Part shown: one piece after another, positions 27,677-35,829 of the stretch | Position numbering within the stretch: the stretch's first letter is position 1 | How the letters are laid out: each line of letters opens with the position of its first letter | Notes under the pieces: model-generated | Seen by the model: only the letters and a program-made list of their open reading frames with translations | Told to the model about the DNA's origin: nothing | The model's database searches: none | Program-made: the position numbers and the translations under genes | Assembly: GCF_021729015.1 (NCBI RefSeq) | Contig: NZ_JAJQQZ010000003.1 | Location: 1 to 64,000 of the forward strand | Origin: Halobacterium rubrum | GTDB lineage: Archaea > Halobacteriota > Halobacteria > Halobacteriales > Halobacteriaceae | Reading direction: 5' to 3' | Length of the DNA stretch: 64,000 bases

Positions 27677-28390
27677 ATGGACTGTCCGACGTGCGGGAAG
27701 TCTCTCTCGTCGGAACGGGGGATGCGCCAGCACCACACGAAAGTCCACGGCGACCCGCTCCCGAACCGGAACTGTGCGGACTGTGGGACTCGCTTCTACG
27801 ACCCGAAAGCGAGGCGGACGTACTGTGACGACTGCTACTCGGAAGCCGGCGAGAAGAACGGCAACTACTCTGACGCGGGGGAGTCGGCGGAGTGCAAGCG
27901 CTGTGGCGACACCTTCGAGTACTACCCGTCGAACAAGGACGGCGTCTACTGTCCGTCGTGTGTGGCAGATAGCGACGACTTCCTCGGGACACCTTACGCG
28001 GACCTCCTCGATGTAGACCGGATTGCCCGAACGTGTGAGTACTGCGAGCAGGAGATGCACGTACTGCCGTCGACAGTCCGTCAGGGACACGGACGATTCT
28101 GTAGCAACGAGTGTCTCTACGCGTGGCTGTCAGAGGACGAAACGGCTGTCTACGACGGCCGGTGGCGGGAGATGCGACGGCAGGTTCTGGAGAGAGACAA
28201 TCACAGATGCCAGAAGTGTGGTGAGACGGCGGAGGAAATCGGCCGGGAGCCGGATGTCCACCACATCAGGCCAGTTCGAACGTTCGACGCCCCACAGAAC
28301 GCCCACGTACTGGACAACCTCGTCGCCCTGTGTCCGAGCTGTCACGCGACTGCGGAACACGGCAACATGGAGATACTGCCACCGAAGTAG
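27677..28390 (+). CDS. Zinc-finger HNH endonuclease-domain protein
   Basis: The 237-residue protein opens with a C2H2-like finger (CPTCGKSLSSERGMRQHHTK) and continues through more Cys pairs (CADCG/CDDC, CKRCG/CPSC, CEYC/CSNEC). It ends with an HNH domain: ERDNHRCQKCGETAEE, DVHHIRP, then LVALCPSCHATAEHG. HNH domains cut DNA in homing, restriction and phage proteins; target and role are unknown here. It uses codons such as TGT and AAG more freely than its neighbours and sits 50 bases upstream of tRNA-Gln, which hints at transfer. GGCTTTTC lies about 27 bases before the ATG. Confidence 0.8.
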   Translation: MDCPTCGKSLSSERGMRQHHTKVHGDPLPNRNCADCGTRFYDPKARRTYCDDCYSEAGEKNGNYSDAGESAECKRCGDTFEYYPSNKDGVYCPSCVADSDDFLGTPYADLLDVDRIARTCEYCEQEMHVLPSTVRQGHGRFCSNECLYAWLSEDETAVYDGRWREMRRQVLERDNHRCQKCGETAEEIGREPDVHHIRPVRTFDAPQNAHVLDNLVALCPSCHATAEHGNMEILPPK

Positions 28391-28440
28391 TCACCGTCTC
28401 GCAATGCATATTAGACCAGACCAAGAACGGGCCAACGTGG

Positions 28441-28513
28441 AGCCCTGTGGTGTAGTGGCCAATCATATGGGCCTTTGGAGCCCATGACGGCAGTTCGAAT
28501 CTGCCCAGGGCTA
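28441..28513 (+). tRNA. tRNA-Gln (anticodon TTG)
   Basis: The cloverleaf folds fully. AGCCCTG at 28441-28447 pairs with CAGGGCT at 28506-28512, followed by the discriminator A. The anticodon stem TGGGC/GCCCA encloses the loop CTTTGGA, with anticodon TTG at 28475-28477. The T arm carries GTTCGAATC. The 3' CCA is not encoded. A short T run (TTTT, 28515-28518) follows, consistent with termination. No intron is present. Confidence 0.95.
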
Positions 28514-28653
28514 TTTTGCCGTTTCAGGGGCTGAATGTAGTTTCCGGCCGCTGATGAATCACTGCGGTCATGACAGCTCACAATCAACTCCTTCGCGAGC
28601 ATTCGTGATCGTAATCAACACCGTTAGGTGCGTGGGTTCGGTACGCGGTCCCA

Positions 28654-30567
28654 ATGACCGAACGGGTCCGCGTGCTCCACGTCGACGACGAGCCCGGATT
28701 CGCGGAGCTCGCGGCGGAGTTCCTCGAACGCGAGGACGACCGAATCGAGGTGGTGACGGCGACGAGCGCGGCGGACGGGCTGGACGTGCTCGCCGACGAG
28801 CCGGTCGATTGCGTGGTCTCGGACTACGACATGCCGGGGCGCAACGGCATCGAGTTCCTGGAGGCGGTCCGGGGGGACCACCCGGAGTTGCCGTTCGTGC
28901 TGTTCACCGGGAAGGGCAGCGAGGAGGTCGCCAGCGACGCGTTCTCGGCGGGTGCGACGGACTACCTCCAGAAGGAGGGCGGCACCGACCAGTACACGCT
29001 GCTGGCGAATCGCGTCCTGAACTACGTGGAGACGGCCGCGGCGGAGGCCCAGCGCAAGCGCCAGCTGAACGCCATCGAGGCGGCACAGGAGGGGATCTCC
29101 ATCCTCGACGAGGACGGCGAGTTCATCTACGTCAACGAGGCGTACACGGACCTCTACGGGTACGACCGCGAGGAGATGCTCGGCGAGCACTGGGAGCTCG
29201 TCTACCCGGACGACGAGGTGTCGTTCGGGTCGGACGTGGTGCTGTCGGCCGTCGACGAGCACGGGAGCTGGGGCGGCGAGTCCGTGGGTGAGCGCGCCGA
29301 CGGCACGACGTTCGTGGAGAACCACACCGTGGCGGCGACCGACGCGGGCGAACTCGTCTGTACCGTCCGGGACATCAGCGACCGGAAACAACGGGAGCGC
29401 GCGCTGGCGGCGCTGCACGACGCGGCGACGGACCTGGAGGCGGCCGACTCGGAGGCCGCGGTGTACGAAGTGTTGCTGGAGGCCGCCGAGGACATCCTCG
29501 AGTTCGACCTGGTGGCCGTCGACGTGGAGGTCGACGGGGCGCTCGTGCAGAAGGCGTGGACGCTGGACCTGGACACGGAGGGGTACTGGGAGGAGACGCC
29601 GCTGGAGGAGGACACGTTCGCGACGCGGGCGTACAACCGCCAGGAGACCATCGTCGCGGACGACCTGCGGGCGTACGACATCACGCCGGCGGACCCGGAG
29701 TACCGGTCGGCGCTCACGGTACCGATCGGGGACCACGGGACGTTCCAGGCGGTCTCCCGGGAGACGACGGCGTTCGACGACGCCGACCGGGAGCTGACGG
29801 AGTTGCTCGTCGGGCACGCCCGGGAGGCCCTGGAGGGGCTGGCGCGGGAGCGCGAACTCCGGTCGCGGACGGAGGCGCTGGAGCGCCAGAACGCCCGCCT
29901 CGAGGAGTTCGCGACAATCGTGAGCCACGACCTGCGGGCGCCGTTGAACGTGGCCGACGGCCGGCTGGAGCTGGCCGCAGAGGACTGTGACAGCGAACAC
30001 ATCCAGGTGGTACAGCGGTCGCTGGACCGGATGGACGCGCTCATCACGGACACGCTGGCGCTGGCGCGGCAGGGCCAACTGGTGACAGACACGGAGTCCG
30101 TGTCGGTCGGGTCGGTCGCCGAGGAGTGCTGGGGGCGGCTGACGACCGGGGACGCGGAGCTGGAGGTAGTCGAGGGTGGAACTGTAGCGGCGGACCCGCA
30201 GCGGCTCCAGCAGGTCGTCGAGAACCTGGCGCGCAACGCCATCGAGCACGGCGGATCGGGCGTGAACGTGCGGGTCGGCGTGACCGACGACGGGTTCTAC
30301 GTGGCCGACGACGGCCCGGGAATTCCGGCGGCGGACCGCGTGGAGGTGTTCGAGCGGGGGTTCACGACGAGCGACGACGGGACGGGGTACGGGCTCGCTA
30401 TCGTGGCCGAAATCGCCGACGCGCACGGGTGGTCCGTGTCGGTGGGAGACAGCGACTCTGGCGGCGCCCGCATCGACGTGGTCACCGCCGACAGCGACGA
30501 AACCGGGGGCGAAGGTGACGGCGACGAGACTGCGGAGTCGGACGCCAGCGGGAGCGTCGACGCGTAG
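28654..30567 (+). CDS. Hybrid sensor histidine kinase (REC-PAS-GAF-HisKA-HATPase)
   Basis: The 637-residue soluble kinase begins with a receiver domain (D11/D12, phosphoacceptor D57 in VVSDYDMPG, T85, K107), then a PAS domain at about 125-250 and a GAF-like domain at about 255-400. HisKA contains IVSHDLRAPLN with H425, and the HATPase domain has the N box NLARNAIEHG and G boxes DDGPGIP and GTGYGLAIV. No membrane segment is seen, so it senses an internal or diffusible signal. The Asp/Glu/Ser-rich tail is low-complexity. No response regulator gene adjoins it. The N-terminal receiver makes it a target as well as a kinase. Confidence 0.9.
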   Translation: MTERVRVLHVDDEPGFAELAAEFLEREDDRIEVVTATSAADGLDVLADEPVDCVVSDYDMPGRNGIEFLEAVRGDHPELPFVLFTGKGSEEVASDAFSAGATDYLQKEGGTDQYTLLANRVLNYVETAAAEAQRKRQLNAIEAAQEGISILDEDGEFIYVNEAYTDLYGYDREEMLGEHWELVYPDDEVSFGSDVVLSAVDEHGSWGGESVGERADGTTFVENHTVAATDAGELVCTVRDISDRKQRERALAALHDAATDLEAADSEAAVYEVLLEAAEDILEFDLVAVDVEVDGALVQKAWTLDLDTEGYWEETPLEEDTFATRAYNRQETIVADDLRAYDITPADPEYRSALTVPIGDHGTFQAVSRETTAFDDADRELTELLVGHAREALEGLARERELRSRTEALERQNARLEEFATIVSHDLRAPLNVADGRLELAAEDCDSEHIQVVQRSLDRMDALITDTLALARQGQLVTDTESVSVGSVAEECWGRLTTGDAELEVVEGGTVAADPQRLQQVVENLARNAIEHGGSGVNVRVGVTDDGFYVADDGPGIPAADRVEVFERGFTTSDDGTGYGLAIVAEIADAHGWSVSVGDSDSGGARIDVVTADSDETGGEGDGDETAESDASGSVDA

Positions 30568-30620
30568 CCCGGCGCAGCGTTCAAGTGACCGGCTGGTAAC
30601 GGTTCACGTGGGTCTGAACC

Positions 30621-30815
30621 ATGGCAACCGGCACGGTTGACTTCTTCAACGACCAGAAGGGCTACGGCTTCATCGAGACCGAGGACGCCGACGACGACGT
30701 GTTCTTCCACATGGAGGACGTCGGCGGCGCCGATCTCGAGGAGGGCCAGGAGGTAGAGTTCGACATCGAGGAGTCGGAGAAAGGGCCGCGTGCGACGAAC
30801 CTCACGCGGCTGTAG
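30621..30815 (+). CDS. cspA: Cold-shock domain protein
   Basis: The 64-residue single cold-shock domain has the RNA-binding motifs RNP1 (KGYGFIE, 14-20) and RNP2 (VFFHM, 29-33). It binds single-stranded nucleic acid and serves as an RNA chaperone. It is an ordinary-length archaeal Csp with acidic surface residues. The ATG follows GGTAACGGTT at about 30595-30604. It lies 53 bases after the histidine kinase but most likely has its own promoter. Confidence 0.93.
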   Translation: MATGTVDFFNDQKGYGFIETEDADDDVFFHMEDVGGADLEEGQEVEFDIEESEKGPRATNLTRL

Positions 30816-30838
30816 GCGGGTGACTGTTCGGCGCGGCG

Positions 30839-30994
30839 TTACGACCGTGTGGCGCGGGCCTCGCGGACGTCGGCGCCGTCCCGGACCATGTCGGGGCACT
30901 CGGGGCAGACGCGCGGGCGCTCGACGCCGGGCGGCGTGAAGACGCGAGCGTAGTCCGTGGTCACGAAGGACCCACAGTTCTTGCACTCCGGCAT
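30839..30994 (-). CDS. Small zinc-finger protein (51 residues, DUF7563-like)
   Basis: A reverse-strand ATG at 30994 encodes 51 residues beginning MPECKNCGSFVTTDYARVF and containing a second pair CPEC, so CxxC-x22-CxxC forms a treble-clef or zinc-ribbon site. A CATATATACC box (reverse strand, about 31017-31026) lies about 28 bases upstream, an unusually strong TATA element. The pattern matches a family of tiny haloarchaeal zinc proteins I know as DUF7563 (tentative). It ends 23 bases from the cspA stop, on the opposite strand. Confidence 0.75.
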   Translation of the reverse strand: MPECKNCGSFVTTDYARVFTPPGVERPRVCPECPDMVRDGADVREARATRS

Positions 30995-31107
30995 CTCGTT
31001 GAGAGCATGGAAGTTTCGGTATATATGCTTTGTGTGTATTTTCGGGGCGTGAATAAAACACTGGCCGGGAGCGACAGGCCTACCCGTAGCCGCCGCCTGC
31101 CGCCGGT

Positions 31108-31413
31108 ATGAGCGATTCGCTGGGCTCGCTGCCCGACCGGCCGCTGCGACAGCGGGAGGTGACCGCGCTGAACCACGCCGACGCCTTCTCGCTGGTAGTG
31201 CCTGTCGACCGCGAGGACGCCGTCGAGGCCGACACCCGCGAGCCGGTGGTGGTGACCGAGCAGCTGATTCTGGGGACCGACGACTGGGTGAAGGGGCTCG
31301 TGTACGACGGCGGCTGGGTGACCGTCGAAACCGTCGCTATCGACGACCCCGACGAGGAGCGCTTCGACGCGATGCGGGAGTGCGAAGTTGCTGTCTCTGC
31401 ACACGAGCGGTAG
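31108..31413 (+). CDS. Conserved hypothetical protein
   Basis: This is a 101-residue acidic soluble protein, MSDSLGSLPDRPLRQREVTA..., with alternating hydrophobic strands (AFSLVVPVDRED, PVVVTEQLILG, WVTVETVAID). I recognise no family. The start is the first ATG after the promoter region of the preceding divergent zinc-finger gene. It ends 58 bases before the AIM24-like gene, which may belong to the same transcript. Confidence 0.6.
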   Translation: MSDSLGSLPDRPLRQREVTALNHADAFSLVVPVDREDAVEADTREPVVVTEQLILGTDDWVKGLVYDGGWVTVETVAIDDPDEERFDAMRECEVAVSAHER

Positions 31414-31471
31414 CTTGATTCCGGGGCGCGTCGATGCGTCGAGTGGAGTCCCCCGCTCCACGTTGCCCACT

Positions 31472-32143
31472 ATGGACGCAACCGAAGTCACCGCCGAATT
31501 CGAGGCGACCGACAGCGACGCACCGTTCCAGCTCGAGAACAGCTACACCCTCTCCGTCGACGTCGACGGCTCCGTGCTGGCGAAAGCCGGCGCGATGGTC
31601 GCCTACGAGGGCGACCTCTCGTTCACCGGGAAGCGGTCGGCCGAGGGCGGGCTCACCGGGATGCTGAAGGAGGCGGCGACCGGCGAGGGCACCCCCGTCA
31701 TGACCGTCGAGGGCGACGGCGAGGTCTTCCTCGCGGACGACCGGAAGAAAGTCCAGGTGCTGCACCTCGACGCCGACGACCGCATCACGGTCAACGGCGA
31801 GGACGTGCTCGCGTTCGAGGACGGCCTCGACTACGAGGTCACGACGATGGACAGCCTCGCCGGGTCGTTCGCCGGCGGGTTCACGAACGTCGAACTTGCC
31901 GGCCCCGGGTACGTCGCGCTGACGACGCACGGCGACCCGCTCGTGCTGGAGCCGCCCGTGACGACCGACCCGGCGGCGACGGTGGCGTGGAGCGCCACGT
32001 CCCCGACCGTGGACGTGAACGCCAGCCTCTCGGACATGGTCGGCCAGGAGTCCGGCGAGCGCTTCCAGATGGCCTTCGACGGCGACAGTGCCGGCGAGGG
32101 CGTCGTGGTCGTGCAGCCGTACGAGGAACACGGCGCTCAGTAA
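31472..32143 (+). CDS. AIM24/TRAP-like family protein
   Basis: The 223-residue protein has the repeated beta-strand pattern of the AIM24 family: LDVDGSVLAKAGAMVAYEGDLSF-like first repeat, the GGGL loop (here EGGLTGMLKEAATGEGTPVM), then VFLADDRKKVQVLHLD and later VELAGPGYVALTTHGDPLVL. AIM24 proteins in mitochondria support cristae; prokaryotic members have no settled role. I start at ATG 31472, because the upstream extension of the ORF overlaps the previous gene and lacks family character. Confidence 0.82.
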   Translation: MDATEVTAEFEATDSDAPFQLENSYTLSVDVDGSVLAKAGAMVAYEGDLSFTGKRSAEGGLTGMLKEAATGEGTPVMTVEGDGEVFLADDRKKVQVLHLDADDRITVNGEDVLAFEDGLDYEVTTMDSLAGSFAGGFTNVELAGPGYVALTTHGDPLVLEPPVTTDPAATVAWSATSPTVDVNASLSDMVGQESGERFQMAFDGDSAGEGVVVVQPYEEHGAQ

Positions 32144-32170
32144 TCGACCCCTCCCCAGACCCGCCGCCGG

Positions 32171-32956
32171 TCAGTCCCGGAGTTCGAACCGGACGCGCTC
32201 CTCGCCACTGCCCGCCGTCTCGCGGCCGGTCACGACGAACTCCCCGACGTCCGCCGTGTTCCCGACGTGCGTCCCGGCGCAGGCCGTCCGGTCGACGTCC
32301 CCGCCGCCGATGTCGACGATTCTGACCTCGGTCACCGAGTCCGGCAGGAGGTCCAGACGGGTGCGTTCGGGGTCCAGTTCTGTCTCGGCGGTCTCGCGGT
32401 CGAGCGTGTACCACTCGACGTCGTGGCCGGCATCGAGCACGTCGTTGACGGCGACCTCGAGGTCCGCGAGGTCGGTGTCGTCGAACCGCTGGTCTCGCGC
32501 GCAGTCCAGCCGGGCGCGGTCGGCGTACAGCTGGTTGCCCGTCGTCTCGGCGCCGTACTCGTCGAGCAGCACCGCCGACAGCACGTGCTGGGCGGTGTGG
32601 TACCGGCTGTGTGCGCGCCGCCGGTCGGCGTCGAGCTCGCCGACCACCCGGGTGCCGGGTGCCGGCGGCTCGCCGCCCTCGATCGCGTGGTGAACTGTCT
32701 GCCTGCCCGACACGTCGGTGACGCGCCACGCTCGGTTCGGCGCTTCGTCACCGGCGTCGCCACTGTCGTCGACCTTCCGCAGCTCGCCGGTGTCGTGTGG
32801 CTGCCCGCCCCCGGTCGGGTAGAAGTGCGTCCCGTCGAGTACGACGCTGCTGCCGTCGTCGGCGACCGCCTCGACGGTCGCCTCGAACTCGGTGACGGTG
32901 CTGTTCGTCAGGTATCGCTTCTCGGTCACGTCGGCGTGGACGTGGCGGCGCCACAT
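32171..32956 (-). CDS. alaX: Alanyl-tRNA editing protein AlaX
   Basis: The 261-residue stand-alone editing protein deacylates Ser-tRNA(Ala) and Gly-tRNA(Ala). It has the zinc-binding motifs of the AlaRS editing domain, HxxxH in HTAQHVLSAVL and CxxxH in CAGTHVGNT, and the substrate loop HFYPTGGGQPHDTG in its N-terminal part. The length fits the AlaX-M/L type with a short N-terminal beta barrel, lacking a synthetase domain. The start is ATG 32956; a TTAGG/CTTTTGC-type AT-rich stretch lies 20-27 bases upstream. Confidence 0.9.
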   Translation of the reverse strand: MWRRHVHADVTEKRYLTNSTVTEFEATVEAVADDGSSVVLDGTHFYPTGGGQPHDTGELRKVDDSGDAGDEAPNRAWRVTDVSGRQTVHHAIEGGEPPAPGTRVVGELDADRRRAHSRYHTAQHVLSAVLLDEYGAETTGNQLYADRARLDCARDQRFDDTDLADLEVAVNDVLDAGHDVEWYTLDRETAETELDPERTRLDLLPDSVTEVRIVDIGGGDVDRTACAGTHVGNTADVGEFVVTGRETAGSGEERVRFELRD

Positions 32957-33034
32957 AACCACGTGGGCTGCAAAAGGCCTAAGACCGAAACAGACCTCTG
33001 TTGATATAATGATACAGATAGTTCGCCGCGCAAC

Positions 33035-33042
33035 GGAGGTGA
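33035..33042 (+). promoter_or_regulatory. Strong Shine-Dalgarno for the HD-domain gene
   Basis: GGAGGTGA, an exact match to the complement of the 16S rRNA 3' end, lies four bases before the GTG at 33047. TATA-like GATATAATGAT at about 33003-33013 would give a short leader of about 10-15 bases. Leadered genes with a full Shine-Dalgarno are a minority among haloarchaeal transcripts. Confidence 0.7.
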
Positions 33043-33046
33043 GACG

Positions 33047-33727
33047 GTGGGCGTCGAGATAAAGGAGTCCCCGGTCGGGGACGCGGAGTTCGACGAGATG
33101 GCCGCGTTCGTCCGGGACTACCTCGAAGCCAGCGTCGAGAACGAGGACGACGGCGGTCGGATGCGGTGGTACCCGTGGCACTCCGCGGAGTACCGGTTCA
33201 CGCACATCCTGAACGTCGTGGACATCGGGGAGCGCATCGCCGAGCGGACGGGCGCCGACGTCGACGTGGTGCGGGTCGCGGCGCTGTTCCACGACATCGC
33301 GAAGCTGGAAGCCGACCAGGAGACCCACGCCGAGGAGGGCGCGCGCATCGCCCGGAAGTACCTCGAGACGCACGGCGACTTCCCGCCGTCGTTCGTCGAC
33401 CAGGTCACGGAGGCGGTCGCCCGCCACTCCTACCAGGACGACCTCGAGGACCTGCCACTCGAGATACGGTGTCTCGTGGAGGCAGACCTGCTGGACAAGG
33501 CGGGCGCGAACGGCGCCGCGCTGATGTTGCTGCGGATGGGCTACGAGGCGCGGACGCACGTCGACGCCGCCGAGATGGTCGACCGGGTGCTGGAGCGCGG
33601 CGAGGACGCCGCGGCCCGCGTTGAGTCGGACGCCGCCGAGTCCATCGCGCACCGGCGCCTGAAACGCGTGCGGTGGCTCAAGGAGTGGCTGGAGGAGGAA
33701 GTGCCCGGGATGGACGCCCGCAGCTAG
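33047..33727 (+). CDS. HD-domain metal-dependent phosphohydrolase
   Basis: The 226-residue protein has the HD signature: H in EYRFTHILNVVD, the HD pair in ALFHDIAKLEAD, a following His (AVARHSYQDD), and the late Asp in EADLLDKAG. Such proteins cleave nucleotides or phosphomonoesters using two metal ions. Substrate is unknown. The GTG start is fixed by the exact Shine-Dalgarno at 33035-33042. It is divergent from alaX, and the next gene (LysE-type) converges with it, the coding ends nearly touching. Confidence 0.88.
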   Translation: MGVEIKESPVGDAEFDEMAAFVRDYLEASVENEDDGGRMRWYPWHSAEYRFTHILNVVDIGERIAERTGADVDVVRVAALFHDIAKLEADQETHAEEGARIARKYLETHGDFPPSFVDQVTEAVARHSYQDDLEDLPLEIRCLVEADLLDKAGANGAALMLLRMGYEARTHVDAAEMVDRVLERGEDAAARVESDAAESIAHRRLKRVRWLKEWLEEEVPGMDARS

Positions 33728-34360
33728 CTACACGCCGGCCGCCGTCCCGAGGAACGCGACGCCGAACAGCGCCAGTACGAGCGCGCTGGCGTACGCGACG
33801 GCCGTGCCGAACGCGTCGACGCGGTCGCCGGCCGCCCGCAGCGACGCCGGGAACACTGTTATCCAGGCGAGGATACCGCCGAAGAATCCCGCGACCGTGA
33901 GCACGCCGTTCGCCGCCGGCAGCGAGTAGCCGAACGCTTCGATGCTGCCGGGGTCGAGCAGGCCGACGCCGGCGGTCAGCCACCACGTCACCTGGTAGGG
34001 GTTCGCGAGCGCGAGCGCGAACGCCTTCCGGAAGCCGCGGCCGTCCGCGGCCTCGGACTCGGAGAACGACCCGGCGTCCTCGACGGCGCCGTAGGCGTAG
34101 TACAGCATGAGGAGGCCGCCGACCGCGAACAGCGCCGCTTCCAGTGTCGGGTACTGCTGGACGACGGCGACGACGCCGACGAGCGCGAGCACGAAGAAGA
34201 CGGCGTCGGCGGTCATCGCGCCGAGGCCGGCGGCGAACCCCGACGTCCAGCCGCGGGTGACGCTCTCCTCGGCGATGACGGCGTTCATCGGCCCGGGTGG
34301 TGCCGCCAGCGACAGGCCGAGGGTGACGCCGGCGACCAGCGAGACGGCGGCTTCGAACAC
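33728..34360 (-). CDS. LysE-family amino-acid exporter
   Basis: The 210-residue protein has six predicted membrane helices and the LysE/RhtB motif AAPPGPMNAVIAEESVTRGW near residues 18-38. It probably exports an amino acid or other small metabolite. The longest ORF starts at 34495, but a GTG at 34360 lies 26 bases after a CTTTAG box (reverse strand, about 34383-34388), so I use it. It is 37 bases downstream of the Gdt1-like gene but has its own promoter. Confidence 0.85.
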   Translation of the reverse strand: MFEAAVSLVAGVTLGLSLAAPPGPMNAVIAEESVTRGWTSGFAAGLGAMTADAVFFVLALVGVVAVVQQYPTLEAALFAVGGLLMLYYAYGAVEDAGSFSESEAADGRGFRKAFALALANPYQVTWWLTAGVGLLDPGSIEAFGYSLPAANGVLTVAGFFGGILAWITVFPASLRAAGDRVDAFGTAVAYASALVLALFGVAFLGTAAGV

Positions 34361-34397
34361 ACGCTGAGGTCGGTGTGCCTCGACTAAAGCCCGCCGG

Positions 34398-35123
34398 TCA
34401 CGGCAGAACCACCAGCAGCGGGAGGACGGCGTCGAGGACGCCGGCGGCGACGGCCACCAGTTCCTCCCAGACGGAGAACCCGACGGTGACGGCAAGCACC
34501 GTGTCCAGTGCGAAGAAGAAGAACAGGGCGGCCGAGCCGAGGTGGGCCTTGCGGGCGTCGAACTTCCCGGAGAACCGGTCGAAGAAGTAGGCGTTCGCCA
34601 TGCTGACGGGGATGATGGCGAGCATCTCGCCGACCCAGATGGCCGGCGTGGCGCCGTAGTCGGCGGCGAGCCCGATGGTGATGAGCTGGGTCTTGTCGCC
34701 GAACTCGCCGGCGAACATCATCGCGAAGATGGGGATGAAGCCGCCGGCGGCGGTCGTGAGGCTGTGCCCGAACAGGCTGGCGTTGCCGAGCCGGCCGCCG
34801 ACGTCGACGACGCCGCCGTCGCTGGTCATCGGGCCGCTGGCGCCCTCGGCCGGCATCGACCGGAGGAGTAGCAGACCGAAGACGACGAAGAGGGCAGCCG
34901 TGGCGACGTCGAGGGCGACGCCGGGGACGACCCGCTGGAGGGCCTCGCCGACGAGAATCTCGATGGCGGTCCAGATGGCGAACGCCGAGCCGGCGGCGGC
35001 GACGACGACCTTCGGGTCGTACTCGGTGCTGAGGCCGGCGATGATGAACTGCACTTTCTCGCCGGGGAGGACGGCCAGCTGGGCGGCGAACGCGATGCCG
35101 GCGATCTCGAGGAAGGTGCTCAC
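34398..35123 (-). CDS. Gdt1/UPF0016-family cation transporter
   Basis: The 241-residue membrane protein has two homologous halves of three helices. The C-terminal half has the canonical GDT1 motif AGEFGDKTQL. In the N-terminal half the equivalent is degenerate: AVLPGEKVQF, with the leading Glu lost and Thr changed to Val. Known members (yeast Gdt1, TMEM165, bacterial MneA) move Mn2+ or Ca2+ in exchange for protons. The GTG start overlaps the stop of the upstream DtxR gene (GTGA), so the pair is translationally coupled. A Mn2+ export role is inferred from this pairing. Confidence 0.83.
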   Translation of the reverse strand: MSTFLEIAGIAFAAQLAVLPGEKVQFIIAGLSTEYDPKVVVAAAGSAFAIWTAIEILVGEALQRVVPGVALDVATAALFVVFGLLLLRSMPAEGASGPMTSDGGVVDVGGRLGNASLFGHSLTTAAGGFIPIFAMMFAGEFGDKTQLITIGLAADYGATPAIWVGEMLAIIPVSMANAYFFDRFSGKFDARKAHLGSAALFFFFALDTVLAVTVGFSVWEELVAVAAGVLDAVLPLLVVLP

Positions 35124-35815
35124 GCGTCGGCCACCTCCTGGTCGACGTCGGCGCCGGTGTCGGCCGGCCGGACCTCCAGCGTCTCGGCGACGCGCTCCGG
35201 GAGGTGGACGTCCTCGCCGTCGATGTGCACGACGAACATCCCGATGGGTGCGTGTTCGACGAGCTCGAGTTCGGTACCGGGCTGGACGCCGACGTCTGCG
35301 AGGTACCGGAGTTCGTCGTCGTTGCGGTCGCTGACGCGGGCGACGACGAGGCGGTCGCCCTCGTCGTGGTCGGCCAGCACCTCGGTGTCGGGGTCCTCGG
35401 GCGGTTCGAGGTCGGCACCCGGAATCGGGTCCCCGTGAGGGTCGACGGTGGGGTCGCCGAGCTTCCGGGCCAGCCGGCGTTCGAACTCCTCGCTGATGTG
35501 GTGTTCGAGCGCGTCGGCCTCGTCGTGGACCTCGTCCCACTCGTAGTCGAGGTGGTCGGCGAGGAACGCCTCCAGCAGGCGGTGGTGGCGCAGGACTTCC
35601 ACGGCGACCGTCTCGCCGTCGGCGGTGAGTTCGACGCCCTTGTACTTCTCGCGTTCGACGAGGCCGCGGTCTTCGAGCTTCTCGACCATGCTGGTGACCG
35701 TCGGCGACGTCACGTCGAGGTGGTCGGCAATGGTGGAGGTCTTCACCGGCGGGCCGTGCTCGCGCTCGAGCGCGTAGATGGCCTTCAGGTAGTCCTCCAT
35801 CACGTCAGAGAGCAT
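35120..35815 (-). CDS. DtxR-family regulator with FeoA/SH3 domain (MntR/IdeR type)
   Basis: The 231-residue protein has the DtxR winged helix (KTSTIADHLDVTSPTVTSMVEKLEDRGLV, about 22-50), metal ligand helices with EHHISEEFERR, and a C-terminal FeoA/SH3 domain (LRYLADVGVQPGTELELVEHAPIGMFVVHIDG, about 167-198). It should repress target genes when metal is bound. It is translationally coupled to a Gdt1-like transporter. Upstream is the palindrome at 35830-35843, over the likely TATA box, so autoregulation is likely. Which metal it senses (Mn2+ or Fe2+) cannot be read with certainty. Confidence 0.9.
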   Translation of the reverse strand: MLSDVMEDYLKAIYALEREHGPPVKTSTIADHLDVTSPTVTSMVEKLEDRGLVEREKYKGVELTADGETVAVEVLRHHRLLEAFLADHLDYEWDEVHDEADALEHHISEEFERRLARKLGDPTVDPHGDPIPGADLEPPEDPDTEVLADHDEGDRLVVARVSDRNDDELRYLADVGVQPGTELELVEHAPIGMFVVHIDGEDVHLPERVAETLEVRPADTGADVDQEVADA

Positions 35816-35829
35816 CTGGGTACTACGGA

